15,690 bases of DNA from an uncultured Neisseria sp. (GTDB lineage: Bacteria > Pseudomonadota > Gammaproteobacteria > Burkholderiales > Neisseriaceae). This document shows, piece by piece, positions 13,166 to 15,690 of this stretch. The stretch is taken from assembly GCA_937919795.1 (NCBI GenBank), contig CALFOA010000154.1, forward strand, positions 1-15,690. Direction: 5' to 3'. Under the pieces are notes generated by a model. The model ran no database searches and was not told the origin of the DNA. It was given only the letters and a program-made list of their open reading frames with translations. Position 1 is the first letter of the stretch. Each line of letters begins with the position of its first letter. A program made the translations under genes and the position numbers.

Positions 13166-15607
13166 ATGTGGGCAATCATCGCCGCTATCGCCAGCCTCTT
13201 AGTGCTGGCCTTTTACAGCGCTACTTGGCCGTTCTGGCTGGCCGCCGCCGTATTGTGGACGCTGCTGGGCGTGTTTCCTTGGTGGCTGGGTTTATTGTGG
13301 GCGGCGGTGTGCCTGCTGTTTGCCGTCGATTCGATCCGCATGAAATGGTTGAGCCAACCGGCGTTCAAGCTGTTTAAAAGTATTTTGCCGCCGCTGTCCG
13401 CCACCGAGCAGGCGGCGATTGATGCGGGTACGGTGTGGTGGGATGCCGAGATTTTCAACGGCAAGCCGGATTGGCAGAAATTATCGCAATACCGCGATCC
13501 GCAGCTCACGCCGGAAGAGCAGTCGTTCCTCGACAACGAAACCGAAACGCTGTGCCAAATGTTAAACGACTGGCGCTTCAGCCAACACGATAAAGACCTG
13601 CCGCCCGAAGTGTGGCAATACGTGAAAGACAAAGGCTTTATCGCGATGATTATCGAGAAAAAATACGGCGGCCTGGCCTTTTCCCATTACGCCCACGCCA
13701 AAGTCGCCAGCAAAATCGCCAGCCGCAGCCCGGCCGCGGCCTATATGATTATGCTGCCCAACTCGCTGGGGCCTGCCGAATTGATTCAACACTACGGCAC
13801 CGCCGAGCAAAAAGCCTACTACCTGCCGCGGCTGGCCAAAGGCATCGATATGCCCTGTTTCGCCCTCACCAGCCCGTGGGCGGGTTCCGACGCCGGCGCG
13901 ATTCCCGATACCGGCATCGTCTGCCACGGCAGTTATACCGACCCATGCGACGGCACGCGGCATGAAAACGTGTTGGGCATACGGGTGAGCTTTGAAAAAC
14001 GCTGGATCACCATGGCGCCGATTGCCACCGTAATCGGTTTGGCGTTCAAACTGCGCGACCCCGAAGGCCTGCTGGGCGACAAAGCCGACATCGGCATCAC
14101 CTGCGCACTGTTGCCGACCGCCATCGAAGGCCTGCACCACCAGCGCCGTCACTACCCGAACGGCACGCCGTTTTGGAACGGGCCGGTATGGGGCAAAGAC
14201 ATTTTCTTCCCGCTGGAATGGATTATCGGCGGGCGCGATTATGCCGGACAAGGCTGGCGGATGCTGATGGAATGCCTGTCGATCGGCCGCTGCATTTCGC
14301 TGCCCTCGCAATCGGTGGGCAACGCCAAACACGCCGCCTGGACCACTTCCGCCTGGGTGGGCATCCGCCAGCAGTTCGGCCTGCCGATCGGCAAGTTTGA
14401 AGGCGTGGCCGACGCGCTCGCCCGCATCGGTGCCCACACCTACCAAATGGAAGCCACCCAGGATTTAGCCTTAACCGGCCTCGATTTGGGCGAAAACCCC
14501 TCGGTGATTTCCGCCATGGTGAAATTCAACAATACCGAGCGGCTGCGCAAAGTGATCAACGACGCGATGGACATCCACGGCGGCCGCGCGGTAGTCGGCG
14601 GCCCGCGCAACTATCTGGCCGCGATGTACAACGCCGTGCCGATCGGCATCACGGTAGAAGGCGCCAACATTCTCACCCGCTGCCTGATGATTTTCGGCCA
14701 GGGCGCGTTCCGCTGCCATCACCATGTGTTGGCCGAAATTCAAGCGCTGCAAGCCGATGATGCTGCCGCGTTCGACCGCGTGTTCAGCCAACATTTGCGC
14801 CAAAGCAGCCGCAATGCCGCCCGCAGTTTCGTATTCGGCATCCGCAAAGGCGGCGGCCAAACCCCCGGTGGCTCGCTGGCGTTTGCCTATCGCCGCCTCA
14901 ACCGCTTGAGCGCCGCCTTCGCCTTTGCCGCCGACGTCGCCATGTTGAGCCTGGGCGGCGATTTGAAACGGCGCGAAAGCCTTTCAGGCCGGCTGGCCGA
15001 CGCGTTTTCCAACCTCTATATCGCCTCCGCCTGCTTAAAACGCTTCGAGCGCGAAGGTCGCCAAGCCGCCGATTTACCGCTGGCCGAATACGCCGTGCGC
15101 CTCGCCTTATACGAAACCGAAAGCGCGCTGGCCGGGCTGATCGCCAACCTGCCCAACCGCTGGGCCGCCGCCCTGCTGCGCATCGTGGTGCTGCCGTTGG
15201 GGCAACGCGAAACGGCACCGAGCGACCAACTGGCGCACCAAGTGGCCACCGATATGCAACGCCACGACGAGATGCTCGAACGCCTCACCCGCTTCCGCTT
15301 CCAGCCGCAAGCCGAGGTTGATGAGTTGTACGAACCGCTGGCGGTACTCAAACCCGCCCTGGCCGCCGCACGGCAAACCGGCAAACTCGAGCAACTGATT
15401 CGTAAAGCCGAAGCCAAAGGCCAGCTCACCGCCGAAACGCCATCGGCCAGAATCAGCCAAGCGGTTGAATTGCAACTGATTAGCGAAGAACAAGCGGAAC
15501 AACTGCGCGAAGCCCGCCGTTTGGTGAAAATCGCGATTACGGTAGACGACTTCGATATGGATTTGAACGAACCGAATCCGCAGGTGTTTGCTACTCGGGT
15601 GTTTTAA
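13166..15607 (+). CDS. fadE: FadE-type membrane-associated acyl-CoA dehydrogenase
   Basis: An 813-aa flavoprotein of the FadE family (E. coli FadE is 814 aa), which introduces the 2,3 double bond into acyl-CoA. Two or more hydrophobic segments occupy residues 1-55. The acyl-CoA dehydrogenase core follows: KKYGGLAFS (165-173), FALTSPWAGSDAG (232-244, FAD/substrate loop), WIIGGRDYAGQGWRMLMECL (352-371), MDIHGGRAVVGGPRN (468-482), and ITVEGANILTRCLMIFGQGAFRCH (495-518), where Glu498 is the expected catalytic base. The roughly 220-aa DUF1974-like C-terminal extension typical of FadE completes it. AAGGAG at about 13152 sets ATG 13166. It is separated from the MarR gene by a DUS hairpin. It may serve ordinary beta-oxidation, or desaturate dihydro-hydroxycinnamoyl-CoA into the Ech route; acyl-CoA dehydrogenase genes also occur in Acinetobacter and Pseudomonas hydroxycinnamate clusters. 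The substrate cannot be read from sequence. Confidence 0.9.
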   Translation: MWAIIAAIASLLVLAFYSATWPFWLAAAVLWTLLGVFPWWLGLLWAAVCLLFAVDSIRMKWLSQPAFKLFKSILPPLSATEQAAIDAGTVWWDAEIFNGKPDWQKLSQYRDPQLTPEEQSFLDNETETLCQMLNDWRFSQHDKDLPPEVWQYVKDKGFIAMIIEKKYGGLAFSHYAHAKVASKIASRSPAAAYMIMLPNSLGPAELIQHYGTAEQKAYYLPRLAKGIDMPCFALTSPWAGSDAGAIPDTGIVCHGSYTDPCDGTRHENVLGIRVSFEKRWITMAPIATVIGLAFKLRDPEGLLGDKADIGITCALLPTAIEGLHHQRRHYPNGTPFWNGPVWGKDIFFPLEWIIGGRDYAGQGWRMLMECLSIGRCISLPSQSVGNAKHAAWTTSAWVGIRQQFGLPIGKFEGVADALARIGAHTYQMEATQDLALTGLDLGENPSVISAMVKFNNTERLRKVINDAMDIHGGRAVVGGPRNYLAAMYNAVPIGITVEGANILTRCLMIFGQGAFRCHHHVLAEIQALQADDAAAFDRVFSQHLRQSSRNAARSFVFGIRKGGGQTPGGSLAFAYRRLNRLSAAFAFAADVAMLSLGGDLKRRESLSGRLADAFSNLYIASACLKRFEREGRQAADLPLAEYAVRLALYETESALAGLIANLPNRWAAALLRIVVLPLGQRETAPSDQLAHQVATDMQRHDEMLERLTRFRFQPQAEVDELYEPLAVLKPALAAARQTGKLEQLIRKAEAKGQLTAETPSARISQAVELQLISEEQAEQLREARRLVKIAITVDDFDMDLNEPNPQVFATRVF

Positions 15608-15619
15608 GCTTTAACAACT

Positions 15620-15658
15620 AAAATGCCTGTCTGAAAAAATCTTTCAGACAGGCATTTT
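15620..15658 (+). terminator. DUS-pair hairpin after fadE
   Basis: A 17-bp perfect stem, AAAATGCCTGTCTGAAA (15620-15636) with its complement at 15642-15658, and a 5-nt loop, ending in TTTT. It contains DUS copies at 15624-15635 (+) and 15643-15654 (-). The remaining 32 bp to the window end show no identifiable feature. Confidence 0.85.
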
Positions 15659-15690
15659 GTTTCAACTATTTCTATGCGCCAATTCCGCCT

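Noticed and set aside
13562..14446. 294-codon minus-strand open frame inside fadE
   Set aside because: Antisense to the conserved acyl-CoA dehydrogenase core, low-complexity Gly/Ala/Arg/Val composition, and no ribosome site seen; a shadow frame.
1..15690. CRISPR array, tRNA, rRNA, insertion sequence or prophage
   Set aside because: The repeated 12-mer is dispersed and mostly paired as hairpins without regular spacers; no transposase, integrase, phage gene or RNA gene was recognisable on either strand.

Overview
The window looks like a chromosomal segment from a member of the Neisseriaceae. Intergenic regions carry many perfect copies of the 12-mer TGCCTGTCTGAA or its complement; I count 17. 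This matches the DNA uptake sequence dialect I recall as TG-wadDUS, described for Neisseria wadsworthii and N. shayeganii, and not the meningococcal/gonococcal form. The MurJ fragment also closely resembles the neisserial protein as I remember it. All genes I accept are on the + strand, and most are separated by DUS inverted repeats that double as hairpin terminators.

Left part (1-4975), three unrelated transport/envelope genes: the 3' end of murJ (lipid II flippase, cut by the window edge), a 489-aa DASS-family (SLC13-like) dicarboxylate transporter, and an orphan two-domain ABC permease of ThiP type with no binding protein or ATPase beside it. The 404-bp gap before the permease holds a DUS hairpin, a GC-rich hairpin repeat, a long REP-like inverted repeat and a probable extended -10 promoter.

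Right part (5116-15607), the main interest: what appears to be a complete hydroxycinnamate (ferulate / p-coumarate / caffeate) side-chain catabolism cluster. Order: acyl-CoA thioesterase; p-hydroxycinnamoyl-CoA hydratase-lyase (ech); a secreted DUF3237 protein of unknown function; vanillin-type aldehyde dehydrogenase (vdh); feruloyl-CoA synthetase (fcs); an MhpT/HcaK-like aromatic acid:H+ symporter; a MarR-family regulator; and a FadE-type acyl-CoA dehydrogenase. The inferred route is uptake by the symporter, CoA activation by Fcs, hydration and retro-aldol cleavage by Ech to an aromatic aldehyde plus acetyl-CoA, and oxidation of the aldehyde by Vdh to vanillate, 4-hydroxybenzoate or protocatechuate. 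The MarR protein probably senses the CoA thioester, as HcaR does in Acinetobacter ADP1. Genes for the later aromatic steps (vanillate demethylase, ring cleavage) are not in the window.

Regulation: a good sigma70-like promoter (TTGATA-18-TATACT) precedes ech, and its -35 lies inside a perfect 12-bp palindrome that is the best candidate MarR operator. A 425-bp gap full of palindromic repeats separates fcs from the transporter-regulator pair. Several DUS hairpins sit so close to the next ribosome binding site (vdh-fcs, marR-fadE) that the downstream gene must be read through them or use a promoter overlapping them. I see no tRNA, rRNA, CRISPR array, insertion sequence or phage gene.
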